Positions 1-6,045 of a stretch of 8,923 nt of DNA are shown here, one piece after another. Each line of letters begins with the position of its first letter. Positions within the stretch are counted from its first letter, which is position 1. Origin of the DNA: CAZHSN01 sp964535125. GTDB taxonomy: Bacteria; Armatimonadota; HRBIN16. Under the pieces are notes generated by a model, which made no database searches, had not been told where the DNA came from, and saw nothing but the letters and a program-made list of their open reading frames with translations. The translations under genes and the position numbers were made by a program. The DNA lies in the NCBI GenBank assembly GCA_964535125.1, contig CAZHSN010000155.1, positions 1 to 8,923 of the forward strand, in the 5' to 3' direction.

Positions 1-2029
1 CATGCGCCGGCACCTCTTCATAGTTCGAAAACTCGCAGGTAAAGCTCCCCCGGCCCCGTGTGATGGAGCGCAGATCAATCGCGTAGCGGAGCATCTCTGC
101 TTGCGGCACCATGGCGGTCACCAGCTGGCGCCCCTTACCGGCGCTCTCCATGCCCAACACACGTCCGCGCTTGCCGTTGAAGTCACTCATGACGGCGCCC
201 ATATCTTCCTCGGGCACAATCACCTCCACCTTCATGATCGGCTCCAGCAGCGCGACGCCTGCCTTGGCTGCCGCGTTATTGAACGCCAGGATACCGGCCA
301 TTTGGAATGCGGCATCCGATGAGTCAACCGTGTGGAACGAGCCGTCATACACGGTGACCTTGGCGTCCACCACCGGATACCCGGCGATGACGCCGCGGCT
401 CATCGCCGTACGTACGCCCTTCTCGACAGCCGGCACATATTGCTTCGGGATAGCGCCGCCGAAGATCTCATCCGCAAACTCGAATCCCGTGCCGCGCTCT
501 GCCGGTTCCACACGGATCCAGCAATCACCAAACTGACCGCGGCCCCCCGTCTGCTTCTTGTGGCGCCCTTGCGCTTCGGCCTTGCCTTGTATCGATTCGC
601 GATACGCGATTCGAATAGGCTCTGTTTCGACATCCGTGCCGAACTTACGCTTCATCCGAGCCATGGCGACATCCAGGTGCGTGTCGCCCATGCCAGAGAT
701 CACCGTTTGGCTGGTCTCGGGATCTCTGTGGAAGGTAAACGTCATATCTTCTTCGGCCAACCGCGCAATTGCGTTGCCCATCTTATCTTCGTCGGCTTTG
801 CTCTTGGCCCGGACAGCCAGACTGTACACCGGTTTTGGGAACGCGATCGCCGGATAGATGATGGGTTTGGCTCGGTCGCAGAGCGTGTCATTCGTGCCGG
901 TCTCCTGCAGTTTTGAGACCGCCGCTATATCACCTGCGCCTACCGCGGTGGTGTTGGCCTGCGTCTTGCCGCGCAGGAAGAAAGGCTGACCGATACGCTC
1001 GTCGTGTGACTTATTGGCGTTCCACACATGAGAGTCCGCCTTCAGCTGGCCGCTCATGACTTTAAAGTAAGTGAGTTTGCCCACAAACGGGTCCGCCGTG
1101 GTCTTGAACACAAATGCGGAGAACGGCTCTGAGTCGGAAGGCATCCGGGTCTCGTCACCGGTGGCCGCTCGCGCGGCGCCGCGTTCGGCGGGAGACGGAA
1201 ACACCTGGCTGATCAGGTCGAGCACCGCAGTCAGCCCGGACGGGTTGACGGCAGAGGCGCCGAATACGGGTACGATCTTGCCGGCGCGGAAAGCGGCAAC
1301 GATACCTTGGGCGATCTCTTCGGCCGTCAGCTGCTCCTCTTCTAGGTACTTCATCATCAGTTCGTCATCGCCCTCGGCCGCGGCTTCTGTCAGCCACTGA
1401 CGGTACTCGTCCAGGTCATCCGGAACATCACCCGTCACCGAGTCCAACGGTACTTCACGCGCAGCCGCTCCAACGCCCTGCACAGCCCGCTCGTTCAACA
1501 GGTCAATCACACCGTTAAACGCGGCCTGCGCACCGATGGGAACAGCGACCGGCACGACCTTGGTGCCATACGCGCTGCGAAGCTCCCGTACGCGCGCACC
1601 GAAGTCGGCGTTTTCCCGGTCCATCTTGTTTACGAACACCGCGCAAGGCAGCTGACGATCTTCTACCTGCTCCCAGGCGATATGAAACCCAACCTCCAGC
1701 GAACTGGTAGCGGGTGTGAACAGCACCGCCGCATCGCTGACGGCCAGTGCGCTGTAAACTTCACCCACGAAATCTAAAAACCCCGGGGCATCCAGAATGT
1801 TCAGCTTGGTCTCTTTCCAGAGCACGGGTATCACAGATAGGTTGATACTGATGTGCCTTTTCTTCTCGTCCTCGTCAAAGTCCGAGCAAGAACTTCCGTC
1901 ATCTACCCGTCCCAGACGGTCGATGTTGGCGGCGCTGAACAGCAACGCCTCAGCCATACTGGATTTTCCGGATCCGCCGTGGCCTAAGAAGGCCATATTG
2001 CGGATCGCATCTATGCCAACCTGCTTCAC
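1..2029 (-). CDS. fusA2: Elongation factor G-like translational GTPase (FusA2 type), 3' end cut by the window
   Basis: Partial: 676 codons are visible and probably only 10-20 are missing, since the frame is still open at base 1 in the conserved EF-G ending (YEEVPAH). The start is GTG at 2029, with GGAGG seven bases upstream; the next Met (residue 12) has no such site. The G domain shows the P-loop GHGGSGKSS (residues 16-24), a switch I region with RHISI (58-62) where EF-G has RGITI, G3 DAPGF (80-84), and G4 NKMD (134-137). Domain IV shows TGGRGQFGD (494-502) and SFHTVDSSD, with the tip His at 566. Domain V ends with RGRGSFTCEF. The five-domain EF-G layout is therefore intact, but the His used by EF-Tu and EF-G for GTP hydrolysis is Phe84. 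This pattern is known from EF-G-like paralogues rather than the main translocase. The gene is co-directional with the ribosomal genes, 126 bases after rplE. Whether it has GTPase or translocase activity cannot be read from the sequence. Confidence 0.93.
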   Translation of the reverse strand, partial: MKQVGIDAIRNMAFLGHGGSGKSSMAEALLFSAANIDRLGRVDDGSSCSDFDEDEKKRHISINLSVIPVLWKETKLNILDAPGFLDFVGEVYSALAVSDAAVLFTPATSSLEVGFHIAWEQVEDRQLPCAVFVNKMDRENADFGARVRELRSAYGTKVVPVAVPIGAQAAFNGVIDLLNERAVQGVGAAAREVPLDSVTGDVPDDLDEYRQWLTEAAAEGDDELMMKYLEEEQLTAEEIAQGIVAAFRAGKIVPVFGASAVNPSGLTAVLDLISQVFPSPAERGAARAATGDETRMPSDSEPFSAFVFKTTADPFVGKLTYFKVMSGQLKADSHVWNANKSHDERIGQPFFLRGKTQANTTAVGAGDIAAVSKLQETGTNDTLCDRAKPIIYPAIAFPKPVYSLAVRAKSKADEDKMGNAIARLAEEDMTFTFHRDPETSQTVISGMGDTHLDVAMARMKRKFGTDVETEPIRIAYRESIQGKAEAQGRHKKQTGGRGQFGDCWIRVEPAERGTGFEFADEIFGGAIPKQYVPAVEKGVRTAMSRGVIAGYPVVDAKVTVYDGSFHTVDSSDAAFQMAGILAFNNAAAKAGVALLEPIMKVEVIVPEEDMGAVMSDFNGKRGRVLGMESAGKGRQLVTAMVPQAEMLRYAIDLRSITRGRGSFTCEFSNYEEVPAH

Positions 2030-2036
2030 TGGTACG

Positions 2037-2041
2037 CCTCC
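2037..2041 (-). promoter_or_regulatory. Shine-Dalgarno site of the EF-G-like gene
   Basis: On the transcript, GGAGG lies seven bases before the GTG at 2029. It fixes GTG as the start and places residue 1 sixteen residues before the first Gly of the P-loop, a normal distance for EF-G proteins. Confidence 0.8.
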
Positions 2042-2074
2042 GCGATTAGGAATTCACCCTCGAGTTGCGGACAA

Positions 2075-2100
2075 CCGCCCCAGTACAGGTACTGGGACGG
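2075..2100 (-). other. Near-perfect hairpin in the rplE/EF-G spacer
   Basis: An 8-bp perfect inverted repeat, CCCAGTAC-AG-GTACTGGG (2079-2096), is extended after one mismatch by three more G-C pairs (2075-2077 with 2098-2100). It sits about 45 bases before the EF-G-like GTG. The transcript has no run of U after it (the next bases are GCGGTTGTCC), so it is not a textbook intrinsic terminator. It could stabilise an mRNA end, mark a processing site, or attenuate expression of the distal gene. Its function is unknown. Confidence 0.55.
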
Positions 2101-2126
2101 CGCCGTAACGTATGTTCCAGGTGTAT

Positions 2127-2145
2127 GCCGCGCACGTCACGCGGC
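2127..2145 (-). other. GC-rich hairpin just after rplE
   Basis: A 6-bp perfect inverted repeat, GCCGCG and CGCGGC, with a 7-base loop, begins 10 bases after the rplE stop on the transcript. No U-tract follows. Together with the hairpin at 2075-2100 it fills much of the 126-base spacer, the longest in the window. A role in processing or differential stability of the mRNA is an inference. Confidence 0.45.
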
Positions 2146-2155
2146 CTATGTCGGG

Positions 2156-2710
2156 CTACTTACGGGCAAACGGCATGCCCATGGCGCGCAACAACTCACG
2201 CGCTTCCTGGTCCGTGCGAGCTGTCGTCACGATGCAGACATCAAGTCCACGAGTGCGGTCCACCTGATCGTAGTTGATCTCAGGGAACACGATCTGCTCG
2301 CGCATACCGGTCGCGAAGTTTCCGTGGCCGTCGAACGAGTTCAACGAGATGCCCTGGAAGTCACGGACACGGGGGAGTGTAATGGACATCCACTTGTCGA
2401 GGAAGTCATACATCGCATTGCCGCGCAGTGTGACCTTGCAACCGATCTTGTGACCCTCGCGGATCTTGAAGTTGGAGATCGACTTACGCGCCCTGGTGAC
2501 CAGCGGCTTCTGGCCGGAGATCGCCGTCAGATCGCGCACCGCGCCTTCCAACTGCTTGGGATCGCTGTCGCCCTGTCCTACACCCATGTTCAACACGACC
2601 TTGACAAGCCTGGGGGCTTGCATGATCGTGGTGTACTGGAACTTTTCCATCAGCGCCGGGACCACTTCATCACGGTACCGGGCCTTCAGTCGTGGTTCGT
2701 AGTTGCTCAT
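2156..2710 (-). CDS. rplE: 50S ribosomal protein L5
   Basis: 184 residues, close to the usual length of about 180. L5 binds 5S rRNA in the central protuberance of the large subunit and contacts S13 and P-site tRNA. Family motifs are plain: VVLNMGVGQ (38-46), the segment QKPLVTRARKSISNFKIREG (67-86), FPEINYDQVD (142-151) and the ending VTTARTDQEARELLRAMGMP. The ATG at 2710 is only four bases after the rplX stop, and the upstream bases hold just a weak GGTG as a ribosome site. Translation is therefore probably coupled to rplX. In the usual spc operon rpsN and rpsH come next; here a 126-base spacer and an EF-G-like gene follow. Confidence 0.97.
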   Translation of the reverse strand: MSNYEPRLKARYRDEVVPALMEKFQYTTIMQAPRLVKVVLNMGVGQGDSDPKQLEGAVRDLTAISGQKPLVTRARKSISNFKIREGHKIGCKVTLRGNAMYDFLDKWMSITLPRVRDFQGISLNSFDGHGNFATGMREQIVFPEINYDQVDRTRGLDVCIVTTARTDQEARELLRAMGMPFARK

Positions 2711-2714
2711 CGCG

Positions 2715-3086
2715 TTACACCGAATCTATGATTTCGCGGCACTTTTTACACTGCCGCACGCGCTGATCGCCCGTCACCGTCATGCCGATACGCGTCGACT
2801 TGGAGCAGTGCGGACAAACCAGCATGACTTTGGCCACCGGCATAGGAGCAGGCTTGGTAATGCGGCCCGTCTGACTATCGGGCGTAGCCCGATTGGTCGA
2901 CTGACGCTTCTGATGCCGCACCACCAGGTTCAGACCATCCAGCACAACCTTGCCATCGGCAGGTATGGCCTGGATAACCTTGGCCCGCTTGTCCTTGTCC
3001 TTGCCGGCTATCACTTCAACCATGTCGCCCTTACGGATCTTCATGGGCTTCACGGTTTTCTGTATTGTATGCTTCTGCAGAGCCAT
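2715..3086 (-). CDS. rplX: 50S ribosomal protein L24
   Basis: 123 residues. L24 is an early assembly protein that binds the 5' part of 23S rRNA near the exit tunnel. The KOW motif MKIRKGDMVEVIAGKDKDKR begins at residue 15, followed by VVLDGLNLVVRHQK. The C-terminal part carries a zinc-ribbon-like motif, CPHC (91-94) and CKKC (113-116), found in many but not all bacterial L24 proteins. The ATG at 3086 is chosen over the inner Met15 because AAGGAGG lies seven bases before it, directly after the rplN stop. This gives a 14-residue N-terminal extension (MALQKHTIQKTVKP) compared with the common start. The gap to rplN is 10 bases. Confidence 0.96.
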   Translation of the reverse strand: MALQKHTIQKTVKPMKIRKGDMVEVIAGKDKDKRAKVIQAIPADGKVVLDGLNLVVRHQKRQSTNRATPDSQTGRITKPAPMPVAKVMLVCPHCSKSTRIGMTVTGDQRVRQCKKCREIIDSV

Positions 3087-3096
3087 GACCCCCTCC

Positions 3097-3465
3097 TTAC
3101 AGAACTTCGGGAGCCAATGAGATCACGCGCATCTGACCGCGTTCGCGCAGCTCACGCGCCACGGGACCGAAGATACGGGTACCGCGGGGCTCCAGATTGT
3201 TGTTCAGAACCACAGCCGCGTTGTCATCGAAGCGCAGTGAGGAACCATCTTTACGCTTGATGTGCCGGCGGGTGCGAACGACCACGCATTTGACCACATC
3301 GCTCTTCTTGACTTGCATGCCCGGGGTAGCCGACTTGACGACGGCAACGATGATGTCACCCACGCGGGCATATCGGGCATTACTGCCCTTGAGTACCCGG
3401 ATGCACATCAACTGACGGGCCCCACTGTTGTCTGCGGCTTTGAGCCGCGAATAGATCTGAATCAT
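3097..3465 (-). CDS. rplN: 50S ribosomal protein L14
   Basis: 122 residues, exactly the family length. L14 sits at the subunit interface of the 50S particle, next to L19, and forms bridge B8 to the 30S. The start MIQIYSRLKAADNSGAR is the family N-terminus. Downstream are CIRVLKGS, VGDIIVAVVKSATPG, KKSDVVKCVVVRTRR and the ending RIFGPVARELRERG. The frame is open for 37 more codons upstream, but the ATG at 3465 matches the family start and has AAGGAGAG seven bases before it, at the rpsQ stop. L14 opens the canonical spc operon; here the gap from rpsQ is only 14 bases, so the S10 and spc groups look like one transcript. Confidence 0.97.
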   Translation of the reverse strand: MIQIYSRLKAADNSGARQLMCIRVLKGSNARYARVGDIIVAVVKSATPGMQVKKSDVVKCVVVRTRRHIKRKDGSSLRFDDNAAVVLNNNLEPRGTRIFGPVARELRERGQMRVISLAPEVL

Positions 3466-3479
3466 GACGCAGCTCTCCT

Positions 3480-3755
3480 TTACCGGGCCTTTTCGACGAC
3501 GCGGGCGACACGCCAGCACTTTGTGCGGCTGATCGGGCGTGTTTCCATGATCTCCACCACATCGCCTACACCGCACGCGTTGGTTTCATCGTGCACGTGA
3601 TACCGCTTGGTGTACTTCACGGTTTTGCCGTACAGCGGATGCCGGACGCGGTTCTCCACGGCCACCACCACTGTCTTATCCATCTTGTCGCTGACTACGC
3701 GCCCTTGCCGAACCTTCCGGCGTGCCCGTGCAGCGGTTGTCTGTACCTCTTCCAT
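3480..3755 (-). CDS. rpsQ: 30S ribosomal protein S17
   Basis: 91 residues, slightly longer than the usual 82-90. S17 is a primary 16S rRNA binder with an OB fold, needed for early 30S assembly. Motifs are QGRVVSDKMDKTVVV (17-31), HPLYGKTVKYTKRYHVHDE (39-57), and GVGDVVEIMETRPIS followed by TKCWRV. The first 15 residues form a short non-conserved extension. The ATG at 3755 has GGGGAGG six bases before it. The gap to rpmC is 16 bases. It is the last gene of the S10 group. Confidence 0.97.
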   Translation of the reverse strand: MEEVQTTAARARRKVRQGRVVSDKMDKTVVVAVENRVRHPLYGKTVKYTKRYHVHDETNACGVGDVVEIMETRPISRTKCWRVARVVEKAR

Positions 3756-3771
3756 GCCTTACCTCCCCGTG

Positions 3772-3978
3772 CTAGGCGCCGGACTGACGCAGCTCTGAGA
3801 TGATCGTCAGCAGGCGGGCGATATTGCGCCGCACTACCGGAACACTCGCGGAGTCGGTCAGTTTACGGGTTGCTCGGTTCTGCCGCAGAGAGAACAGTCG
3901 CTCTCTCTCCTGCTGCAGTTGCTTCTCCAGCTCAGGCTGACTCAGCTTCCGCAGCTCCTCCGCTTTCAGTGCCTTCAT
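3772..3978 (-). CDS. rpmC: 50S ribosomal protein L29
   Basis: 68 residues, normal for the family. L29 is a small two-helix protein beside L23 at the polypeptide exit of the 50S tunnel. It shows the LKAEELRKLSQPELEKQL helix, the LFSLRQNRATRKL turn (29-41) and the VRRNIARLLTIISE helix. The ATG at 3978 has GAGGTG just upstream, inside the end of rplP. The first 15 codons overlap rplP in another frame (47 bases), so translation is likely coupled. Confidence 0.95.
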   Translation of the reverse strand: MKALKAEELRKLSQPELEKQLQQERERLFSLRQNRATRKLTDSASVPVVRRNIARLLTIISELRQSGA

Positions 3979-4399
3979 GTTTCACCTCGAAATCGCGTCG
4001 TGTGACGAACTTGGTCGCGATCGGCAGTTTGTGCGCCGCCAACCGCATGGCTTCGCGGGCCACCGCTTCGGTTGGCCCGGCCATTTCAAACAGCATACGT
4101 CCCGGCTTCACCACGGCGACCCAACCTTCAGGAGCCCCTTTGCCGGATCCCATGCGGGTCTCGGCCGGCTTCTTGGTGTAGCTCTTGTCAGGGAAGATCC
4201 GTATCCAGATCTTTCCACCACGCCGGATGTAACGGGTCATAGCGATACGGGCGGATTCGATCTGGTTGCTGGTCATCCAGCAGGACTCAAGCGCCTGCAG
4301 ACCGAACTCACCAAAATCCAGCTTAGTCGCACCAGAGGCCACGCCCCGGCGGCTACCGCGGTGCATTTTGCGGTATTTAACCCTCCTAGGCATCAACAT
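3932..4399 (-). CDS. rplP: 50S ribosomal protein L16
   Basis: 155 residues from the ATG at 4399; typical L16 has 136-146. L16 helps form the A-site tRNA path near the peptidyl transferase centre and joins late in 50S assembly. Motifs are MPRRVKYRKMHRG (3-15), LESCWMTSNQIESARIAMTR (37-56), WIRIFPDKSYTKKPAETRMG (65-84) and EAMRLAAHKLP. The ATG at 4399 has AAGGAG eight bases upstream; a second Met (residue 3) is possible but worse spaced. The last 21 residues are an extra, largely acidic and Gly/Ala-rich tail, most of it encoded in the overlap with rpmC. The start overlaps the end of rpsC by 14 bases. Confidence 0.96.
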   Translation of the reverse strand: MLMPRRVKYRKMHRGSRRGVASGATKLDFGEFGLQALESCWMTSNQIESARIAMTRYIRRGGKIWIRIFPDKSYTKKPAETRMGSGKGAPEGWVAVVKPGRMLFEMAGPTEAVAREAMRLAAHKLPIATKFVTRRDFEVKHEGTESGGAAEAESA

Positions 4400-5213
4400 G
4401 GCTGCTTCTCCTTCTCGATGGTCCTCCGCCGGTTCCGCGGCGGCCGGCCGAACGTCGGCGGTCGCCAAACTGCCGCGAGGATCCCTGCGGCTCCATGGCG
4501 GACTCGTTCACCATCTCACCCGGCATCACGTCGCCTCGGTAGATCCAGACCTTCACGCCGATATGACCATAGGTGGTGGGCGCTTCGGCCAGCGCGTAAT
4601 CCACATCCGCCCGAATGGTCTGCAGGGGGATCTTTCCCTCTTTGACCAGTTCCACGCGCGCCATTTCACTGCCGCCCAGACGTCCGGCGCAGCGCACCTT
4701 AATGCCCTGTGCGCCGGCCCGCATTGCCCGCATCACTCCCTGACGCATGGCGCGTTTGAACGCCACACGCCGAGTGATGGACTGCGCGATGTTGTCAGCC
4801 ACCAGTTGCGCATACCGATCCGGATCGCGGATCTCTTCCACGCGCGGCCGCACATCCACGTTGGGCTGGGCGTTCTTCTGATGAGCCATCCGGTGCTTCA
4901 GGCCGGGATCCAGGATGGCGATCAACGCCTCGCGGATCTCATCCAGCCCTTTGCCCTGCCGGCCGATAACCACACCAGGGCGCGCGCTGTGGATGACCAC
5001 ATCGACGCGGTTGGCGGCGCGGCTGATGTCGATGGCGGCGATACCGGCGCTTGCCAGTTCCTGCCGGCGCTTCGGCAGATCCTTCATCAAGAACCGTCGG
5101 ATCTTCGCGTCCTCGTGCACCCATTGACTGTAGCCCTTGGCCGAGAACCAGTGGCTCCTGTAGTCACGGATGATGCCGACCCGGTATCCGATCGGATGTA
5201 TCTTCTGTCCCAA
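4386..5213 (-). CDS. rpsC: 30S ribosomal protein S3
   Basis: 275 residues from a TTG start; usual length 210-240. S3 lines the mRNA entry channel with S4 and S5 and takes part in the ribosomal helicase activity. The family N-terminus GQKIHPIGYRVGI directly follows the TTG, which has AGGAGGA five bases upstream. The frame stays open 70 codons further up, but that part is antisense-like sequence of rplV. The KH domain has RPGVVIGRQG (78-87). Then comes an insertion of about 17 residues (around 102-118) before VEEIRDPD, compared with E. coli S3. The S3 C-domain follows with RLGGSEMAR and KVWIYRGD (221-228). A 47-residue Arg/Gly/Ser-rich tail ends the protein and overlaps the rplP start by 14 bases. 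Confidence 0.95.
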   Translation of the reverse strand: MGQKIHPIGYRVGIIRDYRSHWFSAKGYSQWVHEDAKIRRFLMKDLPKRRQELASAGIAAIDISRAANRVDVVIHSARPGVVIGRQGKGLDEIREALIAILDPGLKHRMAHQKNAQPNVDVRPRVEEIRDPDRYAQLVADNIAQSITRRVAFKRAMRQGVMRAMRAGAQGIKVRCAGRLGGSEMARVELVKEGKIPLQTIRADVDYALAEAPTTYGHIGVKVWIYRGDVMPGEMVNESAMEPQGSSRQFGDRRRSAGRRGTGGGPSRRRSSHVDA

Positions 5214-5218
5214 TGACT

Positions 5219-5225
5219 TCCTCCT
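5219..5225 (-). promoter_or_regulatory. Shine-Dalgarno site deciding the TTG start of rpsC
   Basis: AGGAGGA lies in the 25-base gap between the rplV stop and rpsC, five bases before TTG at 5213. It supports TTG as the initiator because no ATG or GTG in frame lies near the conserved GQKIHP start of S3. Confidence 0.8.
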
Positions 5226-5238
5226 GTGACTGGTTCGC

Positions 5239-5664
5239 CTATTCGGCCGTGGCGGCGTTCTTGCTTGCCGCTGCCGATGCGGCCACACGGCGCTGTCGGC
5301 TGGTGCTCTTCCGCTCACGCGGCACTTCGTCCACCTCAACCGTGATATGGCACATCGGTTTGATGATCGGATACACGCGTCCCATAGCACGCGGATGCAC
5401 CCGCTTGATACGCGGCCCTTCATCGATGAACGCTGCGGTGATCTTCAACGATTCCTCGTCGACCACGCGCCGGTCGTTCTCCGCCTGGTTCATGGTGTTC
5501 GCCGCGGCCGAATGCACCACTTTGTAGATCGCCTTGGCGGCTCGCTGCGGTGAATAACGCAGGAACAGCAGGGCGTCGTTCACGTACTGTCCGCGAATCG
5601 CATCTATCACGAGCCGGGACTTGCGCGGCGACAGGCGTATAAATTTAGCGACTGCCTTGGCCAT
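5239..5664 (-). CDS. rplV: 50S ribosomal protein L22
   Basis: 141 residues; the family core is about 110. L22 spans the 50S exit tunnel, its long beta-hairpin forming the constriction with L4. It shows FIRLSPRKSRLVIDAIRG (8-25), the helix with AAKAIYKVVHSAAANTM, the hairpin from FIDEGPRIKRVHPRAMGR to YPI, and CHITVEV (105-111). The hairpin lacks several of the usual basic residues (MGRVYPIIKPM where GRA..I.KR is common). After residue 114 comes a tail of 27 residues, first basic and then Ala-rich. The ATG at 5664 has GGGGGA upstream in the 12-base gap after rpsS. Confidence 0.96.
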   Translation of the reverse strand: MAKAVAKFIRLSPRKSRLVIDAIRGQYVNDALLFLRYSPQRAAKAIYKVVHSAAANTMNQAENDRRVVDEESLKITAAFIDEGPRIKRVHPRAMGRVYPIIKPMCHITVEVDEVPRERKSTSRQRRVAASAAASKNAATAE

Positions 5665-5676
5665 TGTTGTCCCCCG

Positions 5677-5958
5677 TTATTTCTTTCGCGTTGTCTTGTC
5701 GCTGCCGGCATGACCCCGGAATGTGCGGGTTTGCGCAAACTCGCCGAGCTTATGCCCGACCATATTCTCGGTAACAAACACCGGAATGTGCTTGCGCCCA
5801 TCATGCACCGCCAGGGTATGACCCAGCATCATCGGCAGGATGGTCGACCGCCGGGACCAGGTCTTGATGATCCGCTTCTCGTTCGACGCATTGAGCTGCT
5901 CGACTTTCTTGATCAGGTATGAGTCCGTAAACGGCCCCTTCTTGATCGATCTTGCCAT
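5677..5958 (-). CDS. rpsS: 30S ribosomal protein S19
   Basis: 93 residues, the standard length. S19 sits in the 30S head, pairs with S13 and contacts 50S bridges and A-site tRNA. The whole protein follows the family pattern: MARSIKKGPF, KTWSRRSTILPMMLGHT (32-48), VHDGRKHIPVFVTENMVGHK (51-70), LGEFAQTRTFRGHAG. The ATG at 5958 has GGAGGAG seven bases before it. It is separated from rplB by 87 bases that hold an inverted repeat. Confidence 0.98.
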   Translation of the reverse strand: MARSIKKGPFTDSYLIKKVEQLNASNEKRIIKTWSRRSTILPMMLGHTLAVHDGRKHIPVFVTENMVGHKLGEFAQTRTFRGHAGSDKTTRKK

Positions 5959-5989
5959 CTGGTTACTCCTCCACGATGCTGCCCCGGCG

Positions 5990-6020
5990 GCGACGCTCCG
6001 TTTGACCGGCGAAGCGTCGC
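5990..6020 (-). other. Perfect 8-bp inverted repeat between rplB and rpsS
   Basis: GCGACGCT (5990-5997) and AGCGTCGC (6013-6020) can pair around a 15-base loop, within which CCG and CGG can form three more pairs. It lies in the 87-base gap between the rplB stop and the rpsS start, about 25 bases after the stop and 31 bases before the start on the transcript. No U-tract follows, so a terminator is unlikely. An mRNA processing or stability element is possible; nothing in the sequence proves it. Confidence 0.5.
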
Positions 6021-6045
6021 GACTACCAGGCGTCGTTCAGCGGGA

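Noticed and set aside
2075..2100. Hairpin after rplE as an intrinsic terminator
   Set aside because: The stem is strong, but no U-run follows on either strand, so I list it as a hairpin of unknown role only.
2030..2155. A small rpsN (S14) gene in the spacer
   Set aside because: The 126 bases are too short for even the 61-residue zinc-binding S14, and no CxxC motif or long frame is present.
2760..2820. Zinc-ribbon tail of L24 as a novelty
   Set aside because: CxxC...CxxC tails are known from many bacterial L24 proteins; it is described in the feature but is not unusual.
3466..3576. Upstream extension of rplN by 37 codons
   Set aside because: It overlaps rpsQ in another frame, and L14 starts with MIQ at 3465 with a strong ribosome site and the exact family length.
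4266..5216. A 316-codon open frame on the plus strand
   Set aside because: It is antisense to rpsC and rplP and shows no family motif; it is a shadow of G+C-rich coding sequence.
5214..5423. Upstream extension of rpsC to an ATG at 5423
   Set aside because: It would read through rplV in another frame and has no S3 similarity; the TTG with its ribosome site matches the family N-terminus.
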